Of a stretch of DNA of 64,000 bases, positions 51,016-64,000 are shown one piece after another (positions within the stretch are counted from its first letter, which is position 1; each line of letters starts with the position of its first letter). The stretch is taken from assembly GCF_051175385.1 (NCBI RefSeq), contig NZ_CP195106.1:5766001-5830000 (forward strand), in the 5' to 3' direction. The position numbers and the translations under genes were made by a program. The notes beneath the pieces are model-generated. The model saw nothing but the letters and a program-made list of their open reading frames with translations, did no database searches and was not told the origin of the DNA. The DNA comes from Tundrisphaera lichenicola (GTDB lineage: Bacteria > Planctomycetota > Planctomycetia > Isosphaerales > Isosphaeraceae).

Positions 51016-51891
51016 TTACCGAGGGGCAGGGGCAGTCGCCGAGCGATTCGGGACGGCGATATTCGGTACCGGGGCGACCTCTTCCGGCTTCTGCCCGCTC
51101 TTGAGCAGGTTACGCGCCGAGTTGGGCGGTTCGGGGAGCATGGACCGCTTGAGCTGGTTTTCGATGACCTGACCAGCCCGCTGGAGCTCCTGCTGGGAGA
51201 GCTGACCGTCGGCATTGGCGTCGAGCACCTGGAAGGCGGCGTTCGCCGGGTCGGTCAACGACTTCTGGAACTCTTCCTTGCTGATCTGGCCGTTGTTGTC
51301 GGAGTCTGCGGCCTGGAACGAGGCCTGCTGGGCAGCCTTCACGGCCCCCGCGATGGCGGCGTTCACCTCGACCGGGCTCATGAGGCCATCCCGATTGGTG
51401 TCGGCCGTCGCGAAGATGCCCTGGACGGCCGTCTGGACCGCCTGACGGACCTCGGTGGCCTGGAGTTGCTTGTCGTTGTTGGCATCCAGCAAGGAACCGA
51501 TCGCCGCGGCGGGATTGGGGGTGCCGTTGTTGGGCTGCGACCCGACGTTCTTGGTCCGCTCGATCATGAAGCGGAGCAAGGGCCTCTGGCTCAGGAAAGC
51601 CTCTCGGGCCTGTTTCGCTTCATCCTGAGTGACAATCCCGTTCCCATCAACGTCGGCCGCGAAGAAAAGGCCGCCGACCCCGAGATTTCCCGCGTCGATC
51701 GCTTCCTTCTGGGAGATCTGTCCATCATTGTTGGCGTCGAGCACCTTGAAGACCATTCGTCCGGTGTCTTGCAGGTCCTCGAGGCTGTCGATCGGGCCGG
51801 GAACGTCCGGAGTCTGGGCACTCGCCGCCCCGGCCATCGTCAGCAAACCCAGACCGATCGCCTTCACGTTCCGCGTCCATTGGTGCAACAT
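51016..51891 (-). CDS. Exported calcium-binding protein with six EF-hand motifs
   Basis: A 291-residue protein with a signal peptide (AIGLGLLTMAGAASAQ). Six EF-hand-type loops follow in three pairs: DANNDGQISQKE, DVDGNGIVTQDE, DANNDKQLQATE, DTNRDGLMSPVE, DSDNNGQISKEE and DANADGQLSQQE. Ligand positions 1, 3, 5 and 12 are mostly Asp/Asn/Glu, so calcium binding is likely. It resembles calerythrin-like and planctomycete EF-hand proteins; the partner is unknown. A similar EF-hand module is fused to the deiodinase-like domain at 4266-5645. Confidence 0.86.
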   Translation of the reverse strand: MLHQWTRNVKAIGLGLLTMAGAASAQTPDVPGPIDSLEDLQDTGRMVFKVLDANNDGQISQKEAIDAGNLGVGGLFFAADVDGNGIVTQDEAKQAREAFLSQRPLLRFMIERTKNVGSQPNNGTPNPAAAIGSLLDANNDKQLQATEVRQAVQTAVQGIFATADTNRDGLMSPVEVNAAIAGAVKAAQQASFQAADSDNNGQISKEEFQKSLTDPANAAFQVLDANADGQLSQQELQRAGQVIENQLKRSMLPEPPNSARNLLKSGQKPEEVAPVPNIAVPNRSATAPAPR

Positions 51892-52213
51892 TTTCTATCT
51901 CCCGGTTTCCGAAATCAAATCGTCCGCATCGACGGGACAATGCGCCGGCCGAGGCCGTCACAAAGCTCGCCGACAACGGTTGGGAGATAATGCAATCGTA
52001 ATGCCATCTAGAATCGATCTCTAGTTTAAGCCTCGACCATGCTGCGTGGACCCCCTATTTTCCCAGGGTTTCACCAGGACCAGGCGATTTATCTCGGGAT
52101 CGACCGAGATCGGCAATCCGACGCGCACGACATGTGCGATCCCGCGCAATGCTCTGCCGGGGCGATTCGGTCAGGATCGCCATTTCTATCAAGCGAAATT
52201 TTCAAGAGACGAC
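51892..52213. other. Intergenic region before YraN
   Basis: No gene supported. A small palindrome (CTAGA/TCTAG, 52008-52012 and 52020-52024, around ATCGAT) lies about 120 nt upstream of the EF-hand gene and may belong to its control region. Otherwise nothing is seen. Confidence 0.4.
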
Positions 52214-52612
52214 TCAACGGAACAACTGGCCCCGTCCGACGGCCTCGAATGCGTTCCGAAAATGCTCGATCGATACCGGATTTCGGCCTTCCGGCCAGAC
52301 GATGGCCACCACATCGAAGCGACACCGCTCTTCGAGCAGGTTGTGACGCTTCAGGAAATGCAGGGCAGCCAGCGTCAATCGACGTTGTTTCTCCAGGGTC
52401 ACCGCCTCTGCGGGTGCCCCGCGTGCTCGTGCCTTGACCTCGACGAAAACCACCGTATCCCCCTCACGGGCAATCAAGTCGATCTCGCCTTGTTCGGTCC
52501 GATATCCTCGCACCAGGATCCGAAGCCCGGATTTCCGGAGCATCCGGGCCGCGGCTCGTTCTCCCCGATCTCCGAGCCAACGATTCTTGAGGGCTCGGAG
52601 GATCGGATTCAT
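52214..52612 (-). CDS. YraN/UPF0102 family protein
   Basis: A 132-residue protein of UPF0102, a nuclease-fold family of unknown biological role. The family pattern LGDRGERAAARMLRKSGLRI, then QGEIDLIAREGDTVVFVEVKAR (the putative Asp/Glu/Lys nuclease site is EIDLI-FVEVKAR) and a final helix-strand pair is intact. Followed in reverse order upstream by a small lipoprotein gene with a 25-nt gap. Confidence 0.92.
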   Translation of the reverse strand: MNPILRALKNRWLGDRGERAAARMLRKSGLRILVRGYRTEQGEIDLIAREGDTVVFVEVKARARGAPAEAVTLEKQRRLTLAALHFLKRHNLLEERCRFDVVAIVWPEGRNPVSIEHFRNAFEAVGRGQLFR

Positions 52613-52637
52613 GACCCTGGAAGCTCCTCAAAGGTCG

Positions 52638-52886
52638 TCATCGACCAACGCCCAGCGATTTCTCGATATCTCGAGCCTCACTGCTCCAACCGCCCGAGAA
52701 CCCCGATGACTTTGTGAGCCCTGTCGAGGTCGCGGAACCTTCCTTCGAGATTTCCGACCCGGTCCAGGCGGTCGGGTCTTCCGGCGGGACCTTGCTGACC
52801 ACCGAGTCCTGGTTCATCTTGCAGCCCGAAAGCCCCGCGCAAAGCAGGCCGATCGAAAGAAAGCGCCGAAGGATCAATCGATTCAT
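52638..52886 (-). CDS. Small lipoprotein, unknown function
   Basis: An 82-residue protein with a clear lipoprotein signal (FLSIGLLCAGLSGC). The mature part is Ser/Gly/Thr-rich with no known domain. Its stop is 25 nt upstream of the YraN start, so it may be co-transcribed with it. Function cannot be given. Confidence 0.65.
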   Translation of the reverse strand: MNRLILRRFLSIGLLCAGLSGCKMNQDSVVSKVPPEDPTAWTGSEISKEGSATSTGLTKSSGFSGGWSSEARDIEKSLGVGR

Positions 52887-52981
52887 GGCTCACCACCTCA
52901 TGTGAAGGCCAGGACGGTCTATTTGCGAGACCCGCCATCCATTGCGGGCCAGATGCGTCGGGACGGATCCCTCGCGCAAGA

Positions 52982-54493
52982 TCACGAGTCTTCAATGACA
53001 GATTCGTCGAGATGCGCCAAGCTCACTTCCGCGAAGCCTTGATCTCGCCCCCAGAAGATCAGGAGAAATCCCAGGCCGACGAACGGCAGGAGTCCCGCCA
53101 CCAGGAAGATCGCCCCGAACGATCCGGTGATATCCTTGACGTAGCCGGCAAAGGGCAGGAAGCCCGCGACAAACAGGTTTCCCAATCCTCCCAGCACACC
53201 CACCACAAATCCGGTATGCCGGTTCGAGACATCCTGGCAGAAGGCGAAGTAATTCGCCATGAAGGCCGCCGTTCCGAGTGCCATCGTCGCCAGGAGTCCG
53301 ATGGCGATCCGGTCATTCTCCACCCAACCCACCGAGGTCCCCGAGGAGATCAGGAGCGTGCAAATCGCCATGACCCGGAGGCGAGCACCGGTTGGGCTCA
53401 CCCCTCGACGAACCAGAATCCGCGAGATCCAGCCCCCGCCCAGGCCGCCGACGTCGGCCGCCAGGAATGGCACGGCGCTGATCATCCCGCTCAAAAGCAA
53501 TGTCATCTTCCGATCATCTCTCAAGTATGTCGGCAACCAACTGATCAGAAAATGCCAGCACATGTTAATTGAAATCGAGACGACAACAAGGACCCAGAAT
53601 CGACGGAGTCGGACAACCTCGCCCAGAGTCCTGGCCCAATCCGCCCCTTCGATGGTGGAGATTGGCAGGAGTCTCGCCACGAGCAAGAGTCCGAACATCA
53701 AAGTGGCAATCGACCACCAGATCGCCGGCAACCCGAATCGGACCGACGAAATCGCGACCAGAACAGCCACGCCGAACACCAACCCGAATCCCAGACTCGC
53801 TGAACCTTGGAGTCGTCGCGGAGTGCCAGCCGCCTCCATCTCCGGACTGGCCTTCTCGACCGATCGCCCGGCGAACATCTCACGAGGGGCCTTTCGAACC
53901 ATGAGGATCCAGCCGATCACCCAGACAAAGCCGAGCGAGGCGACGATCGCGAAGGTTGGCCTCCACCCATAAAGTTGTGAAATTTTGGGCACGACCAACG
54001 GAGTCAGGACCGCCCCCACCGCCGCTCCTGAGTTGAAAATACCGTTGCCCAGACTCCGATCCCCAGGCGGGAGTACGATCGAGGTCGCCCGCAGGGCGCA
54101 GGGCCAGTTGAACGCCTCCCCCACGCCCAGGGCCGCTCGAAGTCCCATCAGAACTCCCAGGGTCGGCGAGAAGGCCATCGCTCCAGCTGCCAGCGACCAC
54201 CAGATCACCGCCCAGGCGTAAACCCGCCGCACATCGCCCCGATCGGTCAGGTAGCCCGCCGGAACCTGGAAAAGCGCATACGACAAGGAAAACGCCGCCA
54301 GAACCCAGCCGAATCCCTCGTTCTGAATACCGAACTCAGTCCTGATCTCCGGACCGACGAGCGTCATCGCCTGCCGATCCATGTAGCAAAGGACCGTGGA
54401 CCCGAACATTAACCAGCAAAGGCCCCATCTCCAGTTCATCGAGAGACTGGGAACGAGCGAGGGATCGCGGGTGGTAGTCGCGGAATCGGCCAC
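52982..54493 (-). CDS. MFS transporter, anion:cation symporter (ExuT-like)
   Basis: A 503-residue inner-membrane transporter with 12 predicted segments, of the ACS family of the major facilitator superfamily that includes hexuronate, galactarate and phthalate permeases. It opens with WGLCWLMFGSTVLCYMDRQAM; the family signature YLTDRGDVRRVYAW after segment 2, GVGEAFNWPCALRATSIVLPPGDR, and a GIFNSGAAVGAV block are seen. The substrate is probably a sugar acid or a similar organic acid. No catabolic gene is adjacent. Confidence 0.88.
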   Translation of the reverse strand: MADSATTTRDPSLVPSLSMNWRWGLCWLMFGSTVLCYMDRQAMTLVGPEIRTEFGIQNEGFGWVLAAFSLSYALFQVPAGYLTDRGDVRRVYAWAVIWWSLAAGAMAFSPTLGVLMGLRAALGVGEAFNWPCALRATSIVLPPGDRSLGNGIFNSGAAVGAVLTPLVVPKISQLYGWRPTFAIVASLGFVWVIGWILMVRKAPREMFAGRSVEKASPEMEAAGTPRRLQGSASLGFGLVFGVAVLVAISSVRFGLPAIWWSIATLMFGLLLVARLLPISTIEGADWARTLGEVVRLRRFWVLVVVSISINMCWHFLISWLPTYLRDDRKMTLLLSGMISAVPFLAADVGGLGGGWISRILVRRGVSPTGARLRVMAICTLLISSGTSVGWVENDRIAIGLLATMALGTAAFMANYFAFCQDVSNRHTGFVVGVLGGLGNLFVAGFLPFAGYVKDITGSFGAIFLVAGLLPFVGLGFLLIFWGRDQGFAEVSLAHLDESVIEDS

Positions 54494-54867
54494 GGGATCC
54501 TTTCAGTAATGACGATTCTTTGTAACGAAATTCTCGTGACATCTTCCGAATGTCTAGTGAGAGTTTCGATGTCCAATAAGCAAGCGAATGCCTGATATCT
54601 CAAGACAAGGTGCCAGAACCGACCCAGCGTCGCAACCAACCACTTAAGAGGGAGGCAGGCAGGAATGCCGCTCTCGATTTTGGCTTCTTTAGAAATCGTC
54701 TAGCAGGAATGAGCAACTTAGGGAAGGACTTACCCTGCCGAAAACTTGGTCTCCTTGCATCGAGATCCCGTTTAATCATCGGGAGGATAGGCTTCAAAAC
54801 AGCATCGCAGATCCAAGACCAAGATTCTCAGCGATTCTCGGGCTAGACCCTAACCCTGAGCGCAACG
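54494..54867. other. Non-coding gap between MFS gene and rRNA terminator
   Basis: No gene supported; somewhat AT-richer than its flanks. No tRNA or repeat recognised. Confidence 0.5.
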
Positions 54868-54904
54868 AAAAAAAGCCCGCCATCCCCGGTTGGGGATGGC
54901 GGGC
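54868..54904 (-). terminator. Rho-independent terminator of the rRNA operon
   Basis: On the minus strand, perfect 13-bp arms GCCCGCCATCCCC and GGGGATGGCGGGC with a 4-nt loop are followed by seven T (54874-54868). It lies directly after the 5S gene. The clearest intrinsic terminator in the window. Confidence 0.92.
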
Positions 54905-54917
54905 CTGATTGGAAGGA

Positions 54918-55024
54918 TCCGGCGATGACCGACTTTCGCGCTTGCGCACTATCATGGGCCTGGCGGGCTTAACGGCCGTGTTCGGGATGGGAACGGGTGG
55001 GACCCCGCCAGTATCGTCGCCGGA
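54918..55024 (-). rRNA. rrf: 5S ribosomal RNA
   Basis: About 107 nt. Ends pair as CCGGCGACGAT with ATCGCCGG; the conserved CCCATCCCGAACACGG and a GTTAAGCCC block (all on the minus strand) are present. Third gene of the 16S-23S-5S operon. Ends estimated from helix I. Confidence 0.93.
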
Positions 55025-55218
55025 AATCGTCCGAAGGGCGGTCAGGCCCCCCGGACGCGGTGGTCCGGGTGTGGGTCGCACTTCGCAGGTTCGTTCGTGG
55101 TCGGTGGGGTGGTGGCGTCCATCCTCGACGAGGCCTCTTCGGAGGGGTCGTCGGATGATGAGATCTGGCTCGCACTCGGATCGGGGTCCGCGCCTTGGGG
55201 GGCGGGGGCCGATCGGGG

Positions 55219-58025
<2,807 letters not shown>

Positions 58026-58612
58026 ACGCCGATCCGAACCCGCCCCGACTCGTGCCCCAAGAAGGGAGACGATCCGCGACAGACCCCGACACGGCATGGA
58101 CCATGATCCCATCATTTCGAGGCCCCGCGCGTCTCGCGACGCTCCATGCGGCCTCTTGAGTAACGACCCCTGGGAGAGCGGTTTAAACTCTCCCGAGATC
58201 CGTTAAGGTCCACGTTCGTTGATGAACTATGCCACTACCACACTTCGCATAAACTTGCTGCGTGTGTGACCAACAACCGAATTGTGAAAGAGCCACCGGG
58301 ATCGAGATCCCGGCCTCGCTGGCCACCGGCCAGGGGGCGGGGCAGCACCAGAAGGCCTGCCACGCCCCGCGATCGGGGGCAATCGAGATGCGACGCCCGG
58401 CCGGGCAGGACAGGTCCTGCCCGACCAGAAGTCATGGTCGATCGTGCTGCGAACCAACGAATGAGAGTGATGAACCCCCGTGGGGAGCCGGCGTGTTCGC
58501 GGCCGACTTGATCCGGGCGGGGCCGATGTCACCTTCGCGTCCGGCACCCTCGCGTTACGGGAACTCGAGGGCGTGTACTCCGGGGCGGGTGAATTTCCAA
58601 GGTATCCTTAGA
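58026..58612. other. 16S-23S internal spacer (about 587 bp), no tRNA
   Basis: I looked for tRNA-Ile and tRNA-Ala, which many bacteria have here, on both strands and found no T-loop or acceptor pattern. The spacer holds the palindrome at 58403-58424 and probably processing stems. Confidence 0.6.
58403..58424. repeat. REP-like palindrome in the rRNA spacer
   Basis: CGGGCAGGAC and GTCCTGCCCG, 10-bp arms with a 2-nt centre. Shares the GGGCAGG core with the pair at 26026-26078. Confidence 0.45.
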
Positions 58613-60118
<1,506 letters not shown>

Positions 60119-60577
60119 ATTGGGGGAAGCACCGAGGTGCCACCCAACCCTCAAGTTTGAGGATTCTAGCTAACTAACTGGTCGCCGCGGAGTCATGTTC
60201 GAGGGGGTCACCCCCCTGCCCCACGCCCCGCGACAGCATGAACCGCCCGACCTGGCTCGTCGCGGATAAGGCGAGTATGCCAGGCATCGAGCCGCATCCA
60301 CGCCGGCTCCCCTCAAGGGCTCATCATCTATCACTTGCGTGTACGCAAACGATCGACCAAATTGTCAAAGAAGACGCCGGGCCTCGACCCGACGCGATCG
60401 GCCGGAGCAGGCCACCCTAAAGAGGATGAAGCTCCGGCCGCTTGTTCCCATCCTACGCCCCGAAACGTGAAGAGGTTCGACAACCTCATCCCATTTCGTC
60501 GGCCTCAGGAGAAACCGCCACCCGGGTTAGTCGTCCGACGCGTTTCGCGTCGTCGTCATCCCCAGGCGACAAGGGTT

Positions 60578-60605
60578 ATCTTAACGCGATTCTGGCGGAG
60601 TTCAA
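60578..60605 (-). promoter_or_regulatory. Candidate promoter of the rRNA operon
   Basis: TTGAAC (60605-60600) and TAAGAT (60583-60578) on the minus strand with 16-nt spacing. A TTGACA at 60368-60363 nearer to the 16S gene lacks a good -10. Tentative. Confidence 0.25.
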
Positions 60606-60640
60606 TACTCCACTCATTTTTCTTGTCGATTTGTCGTCGA

Positions 60641-60655
60641 GCTTCCGGCGGAAGC
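60641..60655 (-). terminator. Short hairpin after the fused hydrolase gene
   Basis: Perfect 6-bp arms GCTTCC and GGAAGC with a 3-nt loop, 12 nt after the stop. No T-tract; terminator function uncertain. Confidence 0.25.
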
Positions 60656-60666
60656 GTAGGCGAGCC

Positions 60667-63078
60667 TCAGGGGCGACCGGGAATCGCCAGGTCCTCGAAC
60701 CTCGTGTCTAGGATCGGATACGATTGCCAACCCGAGTAATCGAAGTGCCACCATTCGGCCTCATAGACGCTGTACCCCTCCTCTTCCATTAATCGTCTCA
60801 AGAGGTCTCGGTGCCACCTTTGACGCGAGGTTCCCCCGGGATACTGGGGATAGGCGCGGTCGGAGAATTCATCGTAACCGCTGACCATCTCGATCGGGCG
60901 GCCGGTGGCCAGGTCGCAGAGGGTCAGGTCTACCGCGCAGCCTCGATTATGCCGCGAACCTTTCGAAGGGTCTGCGACGAAAACCCGCTGGGCGGGGGGG
61001 GTGGCTTCCCAGAACAGTTTCGTGACTCGCCAGGGGCGGTAGGCATCATGGACTAGTAAGCCATAGCCGAGCGGAGCGAGCCTGGCCTGGACCCGGGCCA
61101 AGGCCTCGGCGGCGGGGCGTTGCATCAGGGCCCGGGCAGTGTTGTAGAGTGGGACCCCCAGGAAGTTATTGGTCGTGGCATAACGAATGTCGAGCTTCAG
61201 GCCCGGGACGACCTCGGAAAGGTCCACCAGATCGGACTCGCGGAAATTCCCCGACTCCGTCGGCGGCCTGGCATCGACCGACTCGCGACGGATCTCCTCG
61301 ACCGGTCGCCTGGGAATGATCCGGAACGTCCGGCCGTCTTCACCATCCAGGCTCCTCCGGCGAAAGACAACGCTCCCGGCTTCCACCTCGGTGGCTCTCC
61401 CGTTGGCGTCGCGACGGAACTCCAACTTCTCTCCGTCGTAGAGTCCATCATCCGGGAAGCGATAAACGTCCGGGGACACTTCCGTCAGCGGGTAGAGGAA
61501 GAACCACTCGATGAGGGCGTAGAGTCGCCCCTGTCGCTCGTAGATGTAAAGGATATCGTGATCCCAGCCATACTCGCCGATCAGGCCCACGAGTGAGCGG
61601 TCCGGCGGGGCGGGGACACTCGTCCTGATCCGATCATAGATCTCCCCCCCGACCTTCAGTTTCTCCCCTTCGAGGATCAGTCGGGGACCCGAGCCGAGGA
61701 TGTCGTCCCCCAGGAAGTCGCCGTCGATCGACCTCAACTCGACCCTCGATCCTCCCGACTCGGGAGTCATGTAAAGGCGTCCCGCAGCCTCGGTCAGCTC
61801 GAATCGATCGCTCCCGGATTGGTAGGTCCCCTCCCATTTCCGGGCCAGTCCTGGGGGGAGGGGATTGGTCGTATCGATCTTCGTGAGCGGTTTGCCCTGG
61901 CGGACGGCCAGCATCTGATCGAGTGCGGCGTCGGCGATCCGCTCGGCCTCGGCGTTGGCGCAATCCTTCGCGACGATCACGACGACTCCGAGCTTCTGAT
62001 CCGGCAGGGCGGCCACCTCGGTCGCGAATCCGTAGATTGCCCCGCCGTGGCCGATCCTCCGGAGATCCCGGAAACGTGAGACCGAGAAGCCTAGGCCAAA
62101 TCCAGTCTCCTGGCCCGGCTTCGCGAACTGGACCTTGAACATCGAATGGAGCGTCTCTGGCTTCAGGACTCTTCCACCGGGACCATTCCCTCCCGCGAAG
62201 AGGACTTCGAGGAACCGCGCCAGATCGGTCACCGTCGAGTACATGCAACCGGCCGGGGCGATCCCAAGCTCGAACGTCGGGGCGGGGAATTCGCGATCGT
62301 GATAGGTCCACATGGTCCCCTTCGCCAGCCCCTCCCGGATCGTCGGGGTGGGAACGAAGGCGCTCCGGGACATCCCGATCGGCCCGAGCACCCGCTCCGC
62401 CACGATCTGGTCGAACGGCTTCCCTTCCGACTTTTGAAGGGCCAAACCGACTGCGGCGATCGCCGCATTCGAGTACTTCTGGCGGGTCTTCGGGCGGTAG
62501 ATTAATTCGGTCGAGTCGAGGCTCGCGATCGTCACTTCAAGTGTCGGTCCGGTCGGGTCGAAATAGTGGCCGACGGGCGGTTCGCGGGTCAGGCCCGAAC
62601 GATGGGCCATCAGTTCCCGGAGCGTGATCGGATCCCCGAAGGGGTCTTTCGGGGCGAAGTCAGGCAAGTATTTTCGGATCGGCTCGTCGAGGTCCATCGT
62701 CCCTTTCTCGACGAGCTGCATCACCGCGAGATCGGTGAAGAGCTTCGAGACCGACCCGACTCGGTAGACGGTGTCGGGGGTGGCCGGCTTGCCCGTCTCG
62801 GGATCGGCGATCCCGTAGCCCTTGGACCAGACGATCTCCTGATCGTCGACGAGCGCGATCGAGAGCGCCGGTAATCGCTTCTCGGAGAGTTCCCGGGCGA
62901 TGTAGACATCGATCGCCGCGACGGCCGCTTGGTAGCGATCCGGGACCTCGGCGGGTGGCCCGGCCAGGATCGGGGCCGTCATACCGAGGAGGCCGAGGCC
63001 GACCACGAGGATCAGCGGCAAGCGCGTTCGGATTTCGAGGCCAGGTCCGCGAGGTGTCGGGCGTCGGTCCTGATTCAT
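60667..63078 (-). CDS. Fused serine beta-lactamase-fold / VanX-type D-Ala-D-Ala dipeptidase
   Basis: An 803-residue exported protein (signal LILVVGLGLLGMTAPILA). The first about 400 residues are a family S12 serine hydrolase with all active-site motifs: SVSK (Ser, Lys), YSN, and HGG. A beta-rich linker of about 180 residues follows. The last about 200 residues are an M15D VanX-like zinc dipeptidase with RPWR, SRHNRGCAVD (zinc His and Asp) and EWWHFDY (catalytic Glu, zinc His). Both halves look active on D-Ala-containing peptides. The gene begins 43 nt after the amino-acid permease gene, which suggests salvage of D-alanine from peptidoglycan; this is inference. Confidence 0.9.
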   Translation of the reverse strand: MNQDRRPTPRGPGLEIRTRLPLILVVGLGLLGMTAPILAGPPAEVPDRYQAAVAAIDVYIARELSEKRLPALSIALVDDQEIVWSKGYGIADPETGKPATPDTVYRVGSVSKLFTDLAVMQLVEKGTMDLDEPIRKYLPDFAPKDPFGDPITLRELMAHRSGLTREPPVGHYFDPTGPTLEVTIASLDSTELIYRPKTRQKYSNAAIAAVGLALQKSEGKPFDQIVAERVLGPIGMSRSAFVPTPTIREGLAKGTMWTYHDREFPAPTFELGIAPAGCMYSTVTDLARFLEVLFAGGNGPGGRVLKPETLHSMFKVQFAKPGQETGFGLGFSVSRFRDLRRIGHGGAIYGFATEVAALPDQKLGVVVIVAKDCANAEAERIADAALDQMLAVRQGKPLTKIDTTNPLPPGLARKWEGTYQSGSDRFELTEAAGRLYMTPESGGSRVELRSIDGDFLGDDILGSGPRLILEGEKLKVGGEIYDRIRTSVPAPPDRSLVGLIGEYGWDHDILYIYERQGRLYALIEWFFLYPLTEVSPDVYRFPDDGLYDGEKLEFRRDANGRATEVEAGSVVFRRRSLDGEDGRTFRIIPRRPVEEIRRESVDARPPTESGNFRESDLVDLSEVVPGLKLDIRYATTNNFLGVPLYNTARALMQRPAAEALARVQARLAPLGYGLLVHDAYRPWRVTKLFWEATPPAQRVFVADPSKGSRHNRGCAVDLTLCDLATGRPIEMVSGYDEFSDRAYPQYPGGTSRQRWHRDLLRRLMEEEGYSVYEAEWWHFDYSGWQSYPILDTRFEDLAIPGRP

Positions 63079-63121
63079 GGGTTTCAGTCTCGATGAATGG
63101 CGGAATGGGAGTTCAATCGCG

Positions 63122-64000
63122 TCAATCGGCCGTCAGGACCGCGGGGCCGGGGAATCTTCGACGCTCCCGGCCGAACCAGGCGACGGCGAGGAGAATCAAT
63201 GAGCCCGCCAGGATCCACCCGGCGCGGTCGTAAGGGGGTTGCATCCCGATCGCGATCAACAGAATGCATCCGACCGCGTTGATCAGTGCCAGCGGGCGGT
63301 ACCATCGGCCCAGGTCCCACGGGCCCATCCGGGTCCAGGTCCGTCCGTAAGCCAGGGCGCCGAGCGACGTCGGAATCACATACGAGATGTACAGGAAGAT
63401 CGTGCAAACGGCCGTGATCGTCGCGTAGACGGGGGTCCAGAGGGTGAACGCGACGGCCATCGCGGCCACACCCCAGATCGCCGCGACCGGGGTACGTCGG
63501 GTGGGACTGACGCCCTTCCAGAGGTCCGACCAGGGCAGGCCGCCGTCCCGGGCGAAGGCGTAGGTCATCCTCGATGAGGAGGTCATCGCCGCCAGTCCGC
63601 AGCCGAACTGGACCAGGACGATCCCCGCGTTCAGGACCAGGTTCAAGCCGGAAGGCAGGGTGGAACTCAGGATCCAGGCGAAGGAACGCTCCCCCTGCGC
63701 TGCGGCCTCGTCGAGGCTCGGGGCGGCGAGGATCACCGCCGAGAGCAGGATCCAGCCGGCGAAGCCGGAGACCGCGACCGCTCGGACCATCCCGCGCGGG
63801 ACGTTGGCGGCGGCTCCCACGGTCTCCTCGGCCGAGTGGGCCGAGGCGTCGAACCCGGTGATCGTGTAAGCCGGGAGCAGGAACCCCAGGACGAACAGCC
63901 AGGCGGAACTCCGGGTAAAAGGCCAGACGTTATCGCCCGCCGATCCGCTGTAATCGGCGAAGGTGACCAGTCGAGCGGGCTCGAAGCTGGGGGCGTAGAA
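63122..64000 (-). CDS. APC-superfamily amino-acid permease, C-terminal part
   Basis: Partial: 292 codons and the stop are in the window, and the frame runs off the right edge without a start. The conserved TGFDASAHSAEET stretch of amino-acid/GABA permeases is read near the edge (about 63840-63880). At least six further membrane segments follow, including FGCGLAAMTSSSRMTYAFARDGGLPW and the last one near the C-terminus. It imports amino acids by proton or substrate exchange. Upstream partner of the fused hydrolase gene. Confidence 0.88.
   Translation of the reverse strand, partial: FYAPSFEPARLVTFADYSGSAGDNVWPFTRSSAWLFVLGFLLPAYTITGFDASAHSAEETVGAAANVPRGMVRAVAVSGFAGWILLSAVILAAPSLDEAAAQGERSFAWILSSTLPSGLNLVLNAGIVLVQFGCGLAAMTSSSRMTYAFARDGGLPWSDLWKGVSPTRRTPVAAIWGVAAMAVAFTLWTPVYATITAVCTIFLYISYVIPTSLGALAYGRTWTRMGPWDLGRWYRPLALINAVGCILLIAIGMQPPYDRAGWILAGSLILLAVAWFGRERRRFPGPAVLTAD

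Larger units (their letters stand above)
60119..60666. other. Upstream region of the rRNA operon
   Basis: No gene supported. It must hold the rRNA promoter and leader. A stem CCTCA/TGAGG at about 60151-60163 may be part of the processing helix; the promoter candidate is at 60578-60605. The GCTTCC/GGAAGC hairpin at 60641-60655 lies just after the fused hydrolase gene. Confidence 0.5.

Noticed and set aside
58026..58612. Possible tRNA genes in the 16S-23S spacer
   Set aside because: No TTCGA-type T-loop with a pairing acceptor stem was found on either strand.

Overview
The window comes from a high-GC bacterium of the phylum Planctomycetota, most likely the Isosphaeraceae. The evidence is two DUF1559 prepilin-like proteins with the H-x9-DG C-terminal motif, a fused LpxC-FabZ, CRTAC1/ASPIC-UnbV, DUF3179 and DUF362 proteins, a deiodinase-like EF-hand protein, a TPR-multihaem cytochrome and a Uma2 protein. 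The family assignment is an inference; the phylum is well supported. I see no CRISPR array, insertion sequence, prophage or tRNA gene.

Layout. Bases 1-16035 are minus-strand, secreted or membrane genes in two similar blocks. Each block starts with a DUF1559 protein followed by a small lipoprotein. The first block (8890 to 310) continues with DUF362, an EF-hand/deiodinase-like protein, a seven-haem cytochrome with a TPR-like N-terminus, a TPR protein and an orphan Phd-type antitoxin. The second (16035 to 11975) continues with a CRTAC1 protein and a DUF3179 protein. A DUF997 protein and a sodium:solute symporter follow. Bases 16413-23745 hold a dipeptidyl peptidase IV, a tyrosine/dual-specificity phosphatase, a Ser/Thr-type phosphatase, a YbaK-domain protein and a fused PutA.

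Bases 23871-28375 are the most interesting part. A sigma70-like promoter and an S-box (SAM-I) riboswitch precede a threonine-synthase-like PLP enzyme, a ThiS/MoaD sulfur carrier ending in Gly-Gly, a ThiF/MoeB E1 enzyme and a cysteine desulfurase-like protein. Together they suggest a methionine-regulated, protein-thiocarboxylate route to homocysteine in which a ThrC-family enzyme would be the sulfhydrylase.

Bases 28552-43481 are mainly housekeeping: comEA-like, uvrB, nadC and birA in one operon, then an SDR, a 2-hydroxyacid dehydrogenase, a GH10-like protein lacking its catalytic glutamate, Uma2, a gene remnant, acpS, pcrA/uvrD, pdxJ and dapA. Bases 43765-48891 hold an ArsR regulator and an envelope cluster: OmpH/Skp, LpxC-FabZ, LpxA and a Gfo/Idh oxidoreductase, which argues for lipid A synthesis. 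Then come a small conserved protein, a PGDH-like enzyme, an IscA/ErpA protein, a six-EF-hand protein, YraN, a small lipoprotein and an MFS transporter.

Bases 54868-60119 are a complete minus-strand 16S-23S-5S rRNA operon with no spacer tRNA and a classical terminator. The window ends with a fused serine beta-lactamase-fold/VanX dipeptidase and the C-terminal part of an amino-acid permease. Many genes are followed by strong hairpins without a T-tract, whereas the rRNA operon and the antitoxin gene have hairpins with one.
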